DNA of 64,000 nucleotides from Sphingobacterium thalpophilum (GTDB lineage: Bacteria; Bacteroidota; Bacteroidia; Sphingobacteriales; Sphingobacteriaceae). The stretch covers positions 2,108,001-2,172,000 of the forward strand of contig NZ_LR590484.1 of the NCBI RefSeq assembly GCF_901482695.1, in the 5' to 3' direction. Positions within the stretch are counted from its first letter, which is position 1; every line of letters begins with the position of its first letter. This document shows positions 18,425 through 28,830 of the stretch, piece after piece. The position numbers and the translations under genes are program-made. The notes beneath the pieces are model-generated. The model made no database searches, was not told the DNA's origin, and saw nothing but the letters and a program-made list of their open reading frames with translations.

Positions 18425-19681
18425 ATGGCAAATAGTCTATTTATGATGAAACATACCTTACTAAAATTAACCTTTGCGGTCGCCTTTTTAGCTTCTGTCT
18501 CTTGCGGTACATCCCTGCGTTCGGGGCAGTTGCACAAACATGAGTTAGCGTCAGATGATCAGACAGATGGGCGTATCGTTACGGGGGCCGATCAGTTAGC
18601 TTTATACCTTCCGCAATTAAAAGGAAAGAAGGTGGGGATCATGGGAAATCAGACTTCTGTTGTAGGACCTGATAAGGGGCATCTGGTGGATGTGCTTTTG
18701 GAAAACCAGATTGATCTAAAGTTTGCTTTTGCTCCTGAGCATGGCTTTCGTGGAAATGTAGAGCGGGGTGAAAAGTTTGGCAACGATGTGGATCACAAAA
18801 CCGGTTTGCCTTTATTTACTTTATATGGCGGCAATAAGAAGCAGGATTCTATTGTCAATTCCATTGATGTGATGATATTTGATCTTCAAGATGTAGGGGC
18901 TCGTTTCTACACGTATATCACCTCATTGCATCGTGTGATGGAGTTATGTGCCAAGCATAATAAAAAGCTCATTGTTCTGGATCGTCCTAATCCAAACGGT
19001 GACCAAGTGGATGGTCCGGTACGACATGATGATAAATTCAAATCGGATGTGTCCTGGCATAAGATTGCGATGATCCACGGGTTGACCATCGGCGAACTTG
19101 CGCAGATGATCAACGGCGAGAAATGGCTGGAAAATGGACGCCAGGCTGATCTTCAGGTCGTAAAGGTGCAGAATTGGGATCACACTAAAATGTATACACT
19201 GCCGGTGATACCATCGCCGAGTCTGCCTAATCAGCTTTCTGTGCGCCTGTATCTTTCGCTCTGCCTCTTTGAGGGAACCGATATTTCAGTAGGCCGGGGA
19301 ACCGACTGGCCGTTTCAGGTATTAGGGTATACCAATCCTGTTTACGGCTCTTTTACATTTACACCCGGTGAACGCCATGGTATGTCGAAACATGTGGAAG
19401 GTAAAGGCGCTGTAAATTATGGTGTTGATCTGCGGCATCTAGTTCCGGAACAACAGAAGTTCACCTTGAAATATTTGCTGGATTTCTATCAGAAGACGCC
19501 TGATAAAAGTACTTTTTTTGCGCGGCCAGAATTTTTTGATAAGCTGGCAGGGACTGACCAGCTGAGAAAGCAGATGATTGAAGGTAAATCCGAAACAGAG
19601 ATCCGGGCATCTTGGGCAGCTGATTTGAAAGCATATAAGCAGATGCGTAAACAGTATCTATTATATCCTGATTTTGAATAA
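18425..19681 (+). CDS. namZ: Exo-beta-N-acetylmuramidase NamZ (DUF1343, GH171), lipoprotein
   Basis: 418 residues; ATG codons at 18425, 18443 and 18446 are all possible starts, and the later ones give a more compact signal peptide ending in SVSC (Cys27 in the long form). DUF1343/NamZ motifs are complete: GIMGNQTSVVG, FAPEHGFRG, FDLQDVGARFYTYI, LDRPNPNG and ISVGRGTDWPFQVLGY. NamZ of Bacillus subtilis releases MurNAc from the non-reducing end of cell-wall glycan, and DUF1343 proteins form its family. As an envelope lipoprotein it would act on the peptide-free ends left by the amidase. It is the first gene of a unit with SusC and SusD, 53 bp before the SusC start. Confidence 0.92.
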   Translation: MANSLFMMKHTLLKLTFAVAFLASVSCGTSLRSGQLHKHELASDDQTDGRIVTGADQLALYLPQLKGKKVGIMGNQTSVVGPDKGHLVDVLLENQIDLKFAFAPEHGFRGNVERGEKFGNDVDHKTGLPLFTLYGGNKKQDSIVNSIDVMIFDLQDVGARFYTYITSLHRVMELCAKHNKKLIVLDRPNPNGDQVDGPVRHDDKFKSDVSWHKIAMIHGLTIGELAQMINGEKWLENGRQADLQVVKVQNWDHTKMYTLPVIPSPSLPNQLSVRLYLSLCLFEGTDISVGRGTDWPFQVLGYTNPVYGSFTFTPGERHGMSKHVEGKGAVNYGVDLRHLVPEQQKFTLKYLLDFYQKTPDKSTFFARPEFFDKLAGTDQLRKQMIEGKSETEIRASWAADLKAYKQMRKQYLLYPDFE

Positions 19682-19734
19682 GAATTACAACTAACAATAT
19701 TAACGAGATCATTTATTTTAAAACTCTATAATCA

Positions 19735-22700
19735 ATGAGAAAATTTGTATTATTTTCTGTTGCTCTTGGATTGAGTTTTCCTTCTGAATCCTATTCTTTC
19801 GTCAAGAAGGAGGGAACACTGAGCGGCGCCAAGCTTGCGAGCTCTTTGTCGCGCTCTACGTCGAAAGCTACGGTTCAAAATACGGTGCAAGGTACTGTAA
19901 CGGATGGAAAAGGCCCAGTCTCAGAAGTGAGCGTTTCTGTAATCGGCGGCACGGCATCTACCAAAACGGATGCACAGGGGCGTTTCAAGATTACAGCTGC
20001 TGCGGGAAGCAAACTGCGTTTTTCGTCCATAGGATATATTTCGCAGGACGTTACGGTAACCTCAAATTCTATGAACGTGACCTTAGTCGAGGACAATAAG
20101 TCGTTGGATGAGGTTGTAGTGGTAGGTTATGGAACACAAAAGAAAGGGAATCTGACGGGGGCTGTCGCTTCAATCAATATTAAAGAAACAATGCAGGGGC
20201 GGCCTATCGCTGATGCGGGTAGGGCGATGCAGGGTACAACACCTGGATTAAGTATTACTATCCCTAATGGGGAGGTGGGTTCCGATCCAACAATTAAAAT
20301 TCGTGGTCAGATAGGTTCCATCAATGGCTTAAGTAATCCCCTGATTTTGTTGGATAATGTCGAAATTCCGAGTATCAATGTGGTCAATCCTGATGATATC
20401 GAATCTATAACCGTTTTAAAGGATGCGGCCGCTTCTTCTATTTATGGTGCTAAGGCTGCTTTTGGGGTTATTTTGATAACGACAAAGCAGGGGGCTAAAA
20501 CAGAAAGTAATACCATAAGCTATTCGAATAACTTCTCGTTTCAGAATCCATTTAAGAAATATGAAATGGGTACTTTGGATGCGTTGCGTTATTCTTTGGA
20601 TGCAGCAAAGCGAGAAGGAAATAATTTCGTGGGCGCATTCTATAAAATTAATGAAGAAAGTTATCAAAAAGCCGTCGAATGGCAGGATAAGTATGGTAGC
20701 TCTATTGGAAAGAACGATCCGACTTTGTATGGACGAGACTGGTATTATGATCCAGCGACTGGGTATAAATATGGTGTGAGAACGTATGATCCATTTGATT
20801 ATATGATCCGTGAATGGGCTCCAACGCAACAACATAACCTGTCATTATCTGGAAAATCTGGCAAAACATCCTATAACGTGGGGTTGGGACTGCTTGATCA
20901 ATCAGGGATGCTGAAAACAAACACAGACCAGTTCTCGCGCTATAACGCATCTGTTCGGGTTACTAGTGAGTTAAATAAGTATATTACGGCTCGGGCTGGA
21001 GCTATTTATTCACGTACGAATAAACAGTATCCGTATGCGACGAATTCCACAACGGCGGATCCATGGTTGTATATGTATAGATGGAGTTCCTTGTATCCAT
21101 ATGGAAACGATGGTGATGGAGATCCAATCCGTAGCCCTGCTTACGAAACAGGGGCAGCAAACGTAGCTAGTCAGGTCAAGAATTACCTAAATTTTAATGC
21201 AGGGGCCACAGTAAATTTCATGAAGAACTGGAAGCTTGATTTTGATTATACCCTGTCGAACCAAGAAATGCTGTGGAACCAACCGGGTACACGTTTTACG
21301 GCTGGAAATTCTTGGGGAGCACCGGTAAAGAAGTTGGATAAAGCGGGAAACCAGCTTTATGTGGATGAATCCGGTAACTATGTAGATGCATCAGCTACAG
21401 GTGCTATGCCGGCCTATGATTTGGATTATTTTACTTATACAGCTTCCGGGGCCAATCCGGATCATTACAGAAGAGACAATTCTAATATACTTCGGCACAC
21501 AATAAATGCTTTTACAACATATAACTTAAACTTAGACGGTGGCCATGATTTTAAATTTATGTTAGGGCTCAACCGAATAGCTGAAAGAACTGAAAACTCG
21601 TGGACCCAAGTTACTAAATTGCTTGACATAAAGAATCCTCAGTTGACTTTTGGGTCAGGTACAGTTACGGGTTCGGGAGCAAAATTCTGGGAATCCCAGA
21701 TTGGTTTCTTTGGTCGTGTTAATTATGCTTACAAAGATAAATATCTTTTCGAGGCTAATTTACGCAGGGATGGGTCTTCTAAATTTCCGACCGACTTGAG
21801 GTGGAAATGGTATCCTTCAGTATCTGCAGGTTGGGTAGTGTCGCAAGAGCCGTTTATGGACTGGTCCAGCGAGTTTATGAATCAGCTGAAAATCCGTGGA
21901 TCATGGGGTAGTATTGGTGACCAATCGGTATCTAATGCTTTATACACTAGTTTTATGGAGAATGCTCAATCTACATGGATCGGTAATGCGGGTGATAGAA
22001 CTTGGTATGTTGGTTCGCCAGCAGCGGTGTTGTCTGCTATTGGCTGGCAGGACATCGCTACATTAGATTTAGGTTTTGATGCGCGTTTCCTTAAAAATCA
22101 GTTAGGCTTTGTGTTCGACTGGTATCAAAGGGATACTAAGAACATGATTGTGCCTATGGAGGGAGTGGCTGCTACATTCGGTTCCAAGGCACCGATGGGA
22201 AACTTTGGTGCTTTAAGGACGCGCGGATGGGAGTTTGCTGTGGACTACAATCACCGTTTTGAAAATGGATTGGGTATCAACTTACGGGCAAATATCTCAG
22301 ACGCGAAATCTGTCATAACTAAATATGGTACGACAACAATAGTTACCGAAAACTATAGCGGTAAAACCTACGGAGAGATTTGGGGCTATGAAACCGATCG
22401 CCTATATCAAAGTAGTGATTTTGTGTACAAAAACGGAGAACTGGTTACTGTTGAAGTAGATAAAAAGATTATGAATCAGCTTGCAGACCCGAATGGAGCT
22501 TATCAAAGCTGGGTGCAGAATTCTGCTAATTTCACTTTTGGTCCCGGAGATGTTAAGTTTAAGGACTTAAATGGCGATGGTAGGATAGATAATGGTAAGA
22601 AGACGCTCGCTGATCATGGTGATTTAAAAGTGATCGGTAATTCAACGCCGCGGTATGAATATGGTTTTAGGCTCGGCGCTGATTTCAAAGGGTTCGATAT

Positions 22701-23190
22701 TTCAGCTTTCTTTCAGGGTGTGGGTAGCAGACAGGTTTGGGGGACAGGATTTTTAGCTCAGCCCGGTTTCAATGCTTCCGATGGTGCTATGCCGGCAGCG
22801 ATGGCTTCAAATTATTGGACTAAAGACCGGACCGATGCGTTTTATCCAGCGCCTTTTAATAATGCTGGTACAAATGATATCAACAATATGCAAGTACAGA
22901 GCCGTTATTTGCTTGATATGTCTTACTTGCGTGTGAAGAATCTAACGCTGGGTTATACTATTCCGGCGGGTACATTAAAGCGGATTGGAATTAGTAATTT
23001 GCGAGTTTATACGGCATTGGAAAACTTCTTTACATGGGATAAACTTAACGGTTTGCCAATCGATCCAGAGGCTGTAGATGGGGTGAATATGTTTGTCGAT
23101 GCAGCAAAAAATAATTACAATAGTGGCCGTACAGGAGTGGGGACGCCAACTTTCAAATCTGCCTCCGTAGGTGTTCAATTGACATTCTAA
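19735..23190 (+). CDS. SusC-type TonB-dependent outer-membrane transporter
   Basis: 1,151 residues, intact. Signal peptide to about 22, a Ser/Lys-rich spacer, a carboxypeptidase-regulatory-like domain at about 48-120, TonB box SLDEVVVVGYG (123-133), plug with IRGQIGSINGLSNPLILLDN and a DDIESITVLKDAAASSIYG motif, then the beta barrel ending in ASVGVQLTF. Works with the SusD 11 bp downstream and the TonB-ExbBD system to import oligosaccharides. Together with namZ just upstream, the likely cargo is MurNAc-containing wall fragments (inferred). It is a close paralogue of the SusC at 25335: the two share N-terminal layout and motif order throughout. Confidence 0.93.
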   Translation: MRKFVLFSVALGLSFPSESYSFVKKEGTLSGAKLASSLSRSTSKATVQNTVQGTVTDGKGPVSEVSVSVIGGTASTKTDAQGRFKITAAAGSKLRFSSIGYISQDVTVTSNSMNVTLVEDNKSLDEVVVVGYGTQKKGNLTGAVASINIKETMQGRPIADAGRAMQGTTPGLSITIPNGEVGSDPTIKIRGQIGSINGLSNPLILLDNVEIPSINVVNPDDIESITVLKDAAASSIYGAKAAFGVILITTKQGAKTESNTISYSNNFSFQNPFKKYEMGTLDALRYSLDAAKREGNNFVGAFYKINEESYQKAVEWQDKYGSSIGKNDPTLYGRDWYYDPATGYKYGVRTYDPFDYMIREWAPTQQHNLSLSGKSGKTSYNVGLGLLDQSGMLKTNTDQFSRYNASVRVTSELNKYITARAGAIYSRTNKQYPYATNSTTADPWLYMYRWSSLYPYGNDGDGDPIRSPAYETGAANVASQVKNYLNFNAGATVNFMKNWKLDFDYTLSNQEMLWNQPGTRFTAGNSWGAPVKKLDKAGNQLYVDESGNYVDASATGAMPAYDLDYFTYTASGANPDHYRRDNSNILRHTINAFTTYNLNLDGGHDFKFMLGLNRIAERTENSWTQVTKLLDIKNPQLTFGSGTVTGSGAKFWESQIGFFGRVNYAYKDKYLFEANLRRDGSSKFPTDLRWKWYPSVSAGWVVSQEPFMDWSSEFMNQLKIRGSWGSIGDQSVSNALYTSFMENAQSTWIGNAGDRTWYVGSPAAVLSAIGWQDIATLDLGFDARFLKNQLGFVFDWYQRDTKNMIVPMEGVAATFGSKAPMGNFGALRTRGWEFAVDYNHRFENGLGINLRANISDAKSVITKYGTTTIVTENYSGKTYGEIWGYETDRLYQSSDFVYKNGELVTVEVDKKIMNQLADPNGAYQSWVQNSANFTFGPGDVKFKDLNGDGRIDNGKKTLADHGDLKVIGNSTPRYEYGFRLGADFKGFDISAFFQGVGSRQVWGTGFLAQPGFNASDGAMPAAMASNYWTKDRTDAFYPAPFNNAGTNDINNMQVQSRYLLDMSYLRVKNLTLGYTIPAGTLKRIGISNLRVYTALENFFTWDKLNGLPIDPEAVDGVNMFVDAAKNNYNSGRTGVGTPTFKSASVGVQLTF

Positions 23191-23201
23191 CTAATTTTAT
23201 C

Positions 23202-25040
23202 ATGAAATTAAAAGTTTTATATATACTACTAGCGGGTTCTATGGGGTTGACAGGCTGTAATAGTCTATTGGACCGGCCGGCGCTAGATAAAATTACTGAT
23301 GGGCAAGGGCTTTATTGGAGAGATGAAAATGACCTCCGGTTGTTTGCCAACGGTTTTTATACACAATATTTTAATGGTTATAACAGTTCGTATACAACAG
23401 ACTATACGCCTGTGAGGGGGTATAACTTTTCGGATGACCTGACTTTCAGTGGTCAGCAGACTAGTTTTGAAAACTCCATTCCGGATTCTAGATATTCCGT
23501 TGCCGAAGCCGGTGACTGGCTGAGCTTGTATGCCGGACCTACCTGGAATTTTTCTTGGGTGCGAAAGTCAAATATTTTCTTGGACCGTTTGGAAAACATG
23601 GCCAAACCAAATCTGACTCCGGAGCAATATAATCACTGGACAGCTGTAGCACGTTTTTTTAAAGGGTTTGAGTATTCCCGCCTTGTTTCCGTATTTGGCG
23701 ATGTGCCTTATTTTGAAAAAGAAGTCGCGGCTGCCGATTTTGCTACTCAGTATAAAGACCGCGATAACCGTGGTGTGGTAATGGACCGCGTGTACGATGA
23801 TTTTGTGTTTGTGTTGCAAAACATGCGCAATGATGATGGTGCCAATGTGTTGAATAAATATGTGGCTGCCTCTTTTATTTCTCGATTGATGCTGTTTGAG
23901 GGGTCTTGGCAGAAATATCACGGCCTTGATCAAGCAAGAGCAAAAAAATACTTGGAGCTAGCCCAAAACGCCGCTGAGATTGTTATGGCATCGGGAAAAT
24001 TCTCGTTTTCTTCAGATTTCAAAAGCCTGTTTTCTTCGCAGGATTTGAATAGCAATAGGGAGGTTATTATGTATCGTAAGTATGATGCGTCTGTAAATGT
24101 TCTTCACGCAATAGGTTCCTACCAAAATGGTATTGAAGCGCAGGCATCGGCGCCGAACTTAAAATTGGTGAAAGAGTTTCTGTGTGTTGATGGTAAGCCA
24201 TTTATGGCATCATCCATAGAGAATGCTGCAGATTTCTCGCTTGCAAGTTTAGCAAAAACCCGTGATCCTCGTTTTGAAGCATCATTTGATACCGATTTAA
24301 ATACTAAAGCGTCAACATTTGTTTATGGTACAAAGTATGTTGCGCGCAATGGTTATAAAATTACAAGTGCAAATCCTGACTATTCAAAATGGAATTCTAA
24401 TACAAATACTTCGGATGCACCCGTTATTCGATATGCGGAGGTGGTATTGAACTGGTTGGAGGCAAAGGAAATCCTCGCAGAATTTTTTGGTGGTGCGCCT
24501 GTAAGTCAAACAGACATAGATAAATCTATTAATGCGATCCGTAACAGGCCTTTGGATGAGACGGCTATTGCGAAAGGAGTGAAGAAAACGGCTCCACTTC
24601 AGTTGGGTGCCATTGCAAATGATCCATTGCGTGATGCAGATGTTTCATCTCTGATGTGGGAAATTCGCCGTGAACGACGAATGGAATTTGTTTTTGAATA
24701 TTCACGGCTAATGGATCTAAGACGATGGAAAAAACTTAATTATATGGATTTTTCCAAAAATACCGATTATTTCACCGGTATTTGGGTTGATATTGCAAAA
24801 CAAGCTCCTGATTTTTTAAAAGCTAGTTATATCGGTGTAACAAAAGTCAGAAAAACAGACGGTACTGTTGTTACATATAATGGGACTAATGCAACGGATA
24901 TGGTAGGCTTCATTGTTGTGCAAAGTGCCTCAAACCGAAATGCAATTACTGATAAAAATTATCTGGCTCCTGTTGGTCAGGCTCAGATGGTGGAGTATGA
25001 ACAACGAGGATATAAATTGACACAGACAAAAGGGTGGTAA
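23202..25040 (+). CDS. SusD/RagB-family ligand-binding lipoprotein
   Basis: 612 residues. Lipobox LTGC with Cys19, followed by the SusD start NSLLDRPALDKITDG. SusD family marks: HWTAVARFFKGFEYSRLVSVF in the TPR-like helices, APVIRYAEVVLNWLEAKE and the very typical WEIRRERRMEFVFEYSRLMD near the C terminus. It starts 11 bp after the SusC stop and is followed by a strong terminator, so namZ-SusC-SusD forms one unit. It should sit on the cell surface and deliver ligand to the SusC barrel. Confidence 0.93.
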   Translation: MKLKVLYILLAGSMGLTGCNSLLDRPALDKITDGQGLYWRDENDLRLFANGFYTQYFNGYNSSYTTDYTPVRGYNFSDDLTFSGQQTSFENSIPDSRYSVAEAGDWLSLYAGPTWNFSWVRKSNIFLDRLENMAKPNLTPEQYNHWTAVARFFKGFEYSRLVSVFGDVPYFEKEVAAADFATQYKDRDNRGVVMDRVYDDFVFVLQNMRNDDGANVLNKYVAASFISRLMLFEGSWQKYHGLDQARAKKYLELAQNAAEIVMASGKFSFSSDFKSLFSSQDLNSNREVIMYRKYDASVNVLHAIGSYQNGIEAQASAPNLKLVKEFLCVDGKPFMASSIENAADFSLASLAKTRDPRFEASFDTDLNTKASTFVYGTKYVARNGYKITSANPDYSKWNSNTNTSDAPVIRYAEVVLNWLEAKEILAEFFGGAPVSQTDIDKSINAIRNRPLDETAIAKGVKKTAPLQLGAIANDPLRDADVSSLMWEIRRERRMEFVFEYSRLMDLRRWKKLNYMDFSKNTDYFTGIWVDIAKQAPDFLKASYIGVTKVRKTDGTVVTYNGTNATDMVGFIVVQSASNRNAITDKNYLAPVGQAQMVEYEQRGYKLTQTKGW

Positions 25041-25063
25041 TTAAATAGTGCCTTTAGTCCAGG

Positions 25064-25099
25064 GCCCCCGCTAATACATATTAGCGGGGGCTTTTTTTT
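25064..25099 (+). terminator. Strong intrinsic terminator after the second SusD gene
   Basis: GCCCCCGCTAATA (25064-25076) and TATTAGCGGGGGC (25079-25091) form a 13-bp GC-rich stem, followed by eight T residues. It separates the namZ unit from the next SusC-SusD unit. Confidence 0.92.
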
Positions 25100-25182
25100 G
25101 CGTGTTTGCGGTTTGTTGCGTAAAATTTTTGTTCATTTCCGGAACTTATTACAAAAATACGCAGTTAATATTGCGTGTTTGC
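25098..25182 (+). promoter_or_regulatory. Cluster of TGCGTNTTT motifs upstream of the third SusC gene
   Basis: TTGCGTGTTTGC occurs twice (25098-25109 and 25171-25182), and an inverted copy, AAATACGCA, lies between them at 25155-25163. Three copies in 85 bp of the promoter region suggest a binding site for a regulator or the promoter architecture itself. A TATCTTTA box follows at 25194. Evidence is pattern recurrence only. Confidence 0.4.
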
Positions 25183-25334
25183 AACTTTTTAAGTATCTTT
25201 AAGTGATTTGTTTGCTGTATTTTGCAGTTGTTTTTGTAAAGTTATTAACCATTTAGCCGTAATAATATTAACATTCCAAGCGAAGAAATCAATACCAATT
25301 TATTTAATAACCATAAGTCATAATTTTTATTGAA

Positions 25335-28300
25335 ATGAGAAAAGCTATTTTGTTTTCCCTGGCTGTTGGTTTATATATGCCTCATTCATTGTACGCATTC
25401 GGCCCGAATGGAAAAACGGGTGATCTAAAGGTTTCAGCCGATAGAGCAGCAGTGTCAAAAAAGAGAGCTATATATCAACAGTCTGTACATGGTACAGTAA
25501 AAGGACCAAATGGACCTTTATCTGGTGTCAGCGTGACCGTTGTAGGAACAACTCTGTCTACGAGTACGGATGCCAACGGCCATTTTAGATTATCTGTTCC
25601 TAAAGGTAGTAAGTTGCGGTTTTCAAGCGTAGGCTATCAATCACGTGAGATCGTTGTGGATGACACCGGATCGGTTGAGGTTACTCTTCTGGGTCTTAAC
25701 GAATCGTTGGAAGAAGTGGTTGTGATCGGTTATGGGCAGCAAAAGAAAGCACACTTAACGGGCGCTGTTTCTTCTGTTGATGTCGAAAAAGCCATGGGGG
25801 GACGTCCAATTTCCGATGCAGGCAGGGGTTTGCAGGGGGTTGTTCCCGGTTTATCGGTCGTGGTTCCCAGCGGTGAGGTTGGTTCGGATGCTAGATTGCG
25901 CATCCGCGGTCAGGTGGGGTCTGTCAATGGTGGAAGTGATCCTTTAATTTTAGTGGATAATGTCGAGGTTCCAAGTCTAATGGTGGTCAATCCCAATGAC
26001 ATTGAAACGATTTCTGTGTTGAAGGATGCTGCTTCGGCGTCGATATATGGGGCGAAGGCTGCGTTTGGCGTTGTATTGATTACCACAAAAAAAGGAGCCA
26101 AAACCGATATGAACCGTGTCACCTACTCCAATAACCTTTCTTGGCAGTCTCCATTTAAAAAAATAGAACTGGCGGGAATTGAGGGGCTTGAATATACTGT
26201 TGATGCCCATGAGAATATGAAGGCGGCGGGGCCTGCCGGGGGCTTCTGGCGTGTGGATCGAAATAGCCTTGAAAAGATACGTGAGTGGCAACAGAAATAT
26301 GGGGGCGTTGTTGGAAATGATGATCCTGTTGTGTACGGGCGCGATTGGATCTGGGATGGTACACAAAAGTTTGGTTATCGCATTTATGACCCTGTTGCCG
26401 CAATGGTAAAGGACAAACCCTTTTCGCATTTGCATAATCTTGGTGTTAATGGAAAATCTGGCAAAACCTCTTACAATATGAGTGTCGGGTATTTTGGTCA
26501 GCAAGGAATGATGAAACCGGCAAAACATGATGATTATAGGCGGTTAAATGCCACCTTAAATGTCTCTACAGAAATTAGCAAAGTAATCACGATGCGAGGC
26601 GGGATGATGTATTCGGATGGGACCAAGCGGTATCCTAATTCGAATAACTCTGCTGGGTTTGGAGCAGATCCCTGGCTGTACTTGTTTCGCTGGAGTAGGT
26701 TATTCCCTGTAGGAGTTCAGGAAAATGGTGAAAACTTTATAGATCCAGCTTATACGGCAGCAACTTCGACGGATGCAATTGACAATAAGAAATATTTAAA
26801 TCTGAATTTGGGGACAACGCTTAATCTGACAAAAAATTGGGATATCCAAGCTGATTATTCGTACAGTACACGCAATAATGGTCTGACAACTTCGGTAGTA
26901 CCTATGCGTGCAAAAACTTCCTGGTATGGCGTTGATCTATGGAAAGATGCAGACGGTAATCAGATCTTTGTTGATGAAAATGGAAATATTGTGCATGAAG
27001 GTGGTACGCCTGCTTATGAGTTCCCAATGACAGATTATGTGTTGCCAAATGCGAGCTATTATGCTCAAAGTGCCAGCAATTTCAAAAAGCATACTTTTAA
27101 CGGGTTCTCGACTTATAGGTTGAATCTGACTGATGACCATCAGTTTAAATTTATGGTCGGGATGAATTTGGTTGCGAATGATTGGAATACCTTCCGTGCT
27201 CAGCGCAATGGCGTTTTTAATTATGAGAACCCGCAATTTGAGTTTGCGAACGGTGAACAATTTGCATCGGGCAGCCGAGACTGGGACTCTACCGTGGGTT
27301 TTTTTGGACGGGTAAACTATACGTTTAAAGATAAATATCTATTTGAAGCTAATTTAAGAAGAGATGCGACATCTTTGGCGTCAAAGGATATGCGATGGAC
27401 CTGGTACCCTTCATTTTCTGGAGGATGGGTTTTATCGAAAGAGAAATTCATGGAGGCAGTTAATCCAGTGTTGAGCTTTGCAAAATTGCGTGCTTCTTGG
27501 GGAAGTATTGGAGACCAGAGTATCAGCAATGGTCTGTATGCGCCATTGATGCAAACTTCCCAATCTTATTGGATTGGTGGTAACGGCATGCAGGTAACTG
27601 GTATTGGGGTGCCGAGATTAGTGAAAGATGGATTGAGCTGGCAAGATATAGAGCATCTCAACGTTGGTATGGATCTGAGATTTTTTAACAATAAGTTGGG
27701 CGTGACAGCGGAGTGGTTTCAGCGAAACACCAACAGCATGATCATCAATGGAGAAGCATTGCCAGCAACATTAGGTACATCAGCTCCTTTGGGTAATTAC
27801 GGCAACCTAAGAACCCGTGGGTGGGAACTAGAGTTCGATTTTAATCATCGTTTTGAAAACGGTTTAGGGATAAACATCAATGCAAATATTTCTGATGCCA
27901 CGACATTTGTGACGAAAAGCGCTGACTGGAATACACCCTGGGCTGACCGTTTATTAGGTACGACTTTTTCCACCGGCCGTCGTTACGGGGACGTTTATGG
28001 ATTTGTCACGGATCGCCTGTTCCAAAAAGACGACTTTGTGTATGACGAGAACGGAAAATTTGTACAAACAAATATTGTGTATAATGGGACTAGCAAACGG
28101 ACTAATATGTTAGCCGGAGATAATCCTGTGTATCAGACCTATTTTGAGGATGGTAATCAGACACTTCTGGTGAGCCCCGGAGACGTCAAGTTTGTCGATG
28201 TTAATGGCGATGGTTATATCGATGCGGGCAAGAATACGAATGGAGATCCGGGAGACCGTGTTGTTGTAGGTAATATAACTCCCCGTTATCAATTTGGTTT

Positions 28301-28814
28301 CCGTGTAGGGGCTGATTGGAAGGGTTTCGATCTGGCGGTTTTCTTACAGGGCGTGGGGAGCCGCAAGATTTGGGGGTCGGGACAGCTGGCGATTCCAGGT
28401 TATTACGCAAAAGAAGGGGCCATGCCAAAGGCTATTGCTGAAAATTATTGGAGAGAAGACCGTACAGATGCATTTTATCCAAGGGCGTGGAACTTAAACG
28501 GTGCGGATGAAGGCTTTGTTATGCGTACACAGTCTCGTTATATGTTAAATATGGCATATCTGCGGATAAAAAATATCACATTCGGCTATACGGTCCCTAA
28601 GTCGGTTCTGGATCGGGTCAAGTTAGCAAACGCACGTATATTTATTTCTCTTGAAAACATGTTTACGTTCGATAAATTGAGAGGTTTGCCGATTGATCCG
28701 GAGGCAATTTCGGGTTACTCGATGTTAAAAGAGTCCAACTATAATTTAGGGCGTACGGGAACTTCCAATCCCACATTTAAGTCGGCTTCAATCGGTGTTC
28801 AAATAGGTTTATAA
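25335..28814 (+). CDS. SusC-type TonB-dependent outer-membrane transporter (paralogue)
   Basis: 1,159 residues. Signal peptide to about 21, spacer, carboxypeptidase-regulatory-like domain at about 48-120, TonB box SLEEVVVIGYG (124-134), plug with IRGQVGSVNGGSDPLILVDN and NDIETISVLKDAASASIYG, and a barrel ending in ASIGVQIGL. It mirrors the SusC at 19735 so closely in length and motif order that the two sets must derive from a tandem duplication followed by divergence. It leads a unit with SusD, a DUF4623-like lipoprotein and a GHL10 glycosidase, which suggests a related but distinct ligand, probably a larger wall glycan. Confidence 0.93.
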   Translation: MRKAILFSLAVGLYMPHSLYAFGPNGKTGDLKVSADRAAVSKKRAIYQQSVHGTVKGPNGPLSGVSVTVVGTTLSTSTDANGHFRLSVPKGSKLRFSSVGYQSREIVVDDTGSVEVTLLGLNESLEEVVVIGYGQQKKAHLTGAVSSVDVEKAMGGRPISDAGRGLQGVVPGLSVVVPSGEVGSDARLRIRGQVGSVNGGSDPLILVDNVEVPSLMVVNPNDIETISVLKDAASASIYGAKAAFGVVLITTKKGAKTDMNRVTYSNNLSWQSPFKKIELAGIEGLEYTVDAHENMKAAGPAGGFWRVDRNSLEKIREWQQKYGGVVGNDDPVVYGRDWIWDGTQKFGYRIYDPVAAMVKDKPFSHLHNLGVNGKSGKTSYNMSVGYFGQQGMMKPAKHDDYRRLNATLNVSTEISKVITMRGGMMYSDGTKRYPNSNNSAGFGADPWLYLFRWSRLFPVGVQENGENFIDPAYTAATSTDAIDNKKYLNLNLGTTLNLTKNWDIQADYSYSTRNNGLTTSVVPMRAKTSWYGVDLWKDADGNQIFVDENGNIVHEGGTPAYEFPMTDYVLPNASYYAQSASNFKKHTFNGFSTYRLNLTDDHQFKFMVGMNLVANDWNTFRAQRNGVFNYENPQFEFANGEQFASGSRDWDSTVGFFGRVNYTFKDKYLFEANLRRDATSLASKDMRWTWYPSFSGGWVLSKEKFMEAVNPVLSFAKLRASWGSIGDQSISNGLYAPLMQTSQSYWIGGNGMQVTGIGVPRLVKDGLSWQDIEHLNVGMDLRFFNNKLGVTAEWFQRNTNSMIINGEALPATLGTSAPLGNYGNLRTRGWELEFDFNHRFENGLGININANISDATTFVTKSADWNTPWADRLLGTTFSTGRRYGDVYGFVTDRLFQKDDFVYDENGKFVQTNIVYNGTSKRTNMLAGDNPVYQTYFEDGNQTLLVSPGDVKFVDVNGDGYIDAGKNTNGDPGDRVVVGNITPRYQFGFRVGADWKGFDLAVFLQGVGSRKIWGSGQLAIPGYYAKEGAMPKAIAENYWREDRTDAFYPRAWNLNGADEGFVMRTQSRYMLNMAYLRIKNITFGYTVPKSVLDRVKLANARIFISLENMFTFDKLRGLPIDPEAISGYSMLKESNYNLGRTGTSNPTFKSASIGVQIGL

Positions 28815-28830
28815 TTAAGGAGGATTAAAA

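Noticed and set aside
25977..26528. 183-codon antisense frame inside the third SusC gene
   Set aside because: Shadow of the SusC reading frame; no start context or known domain.
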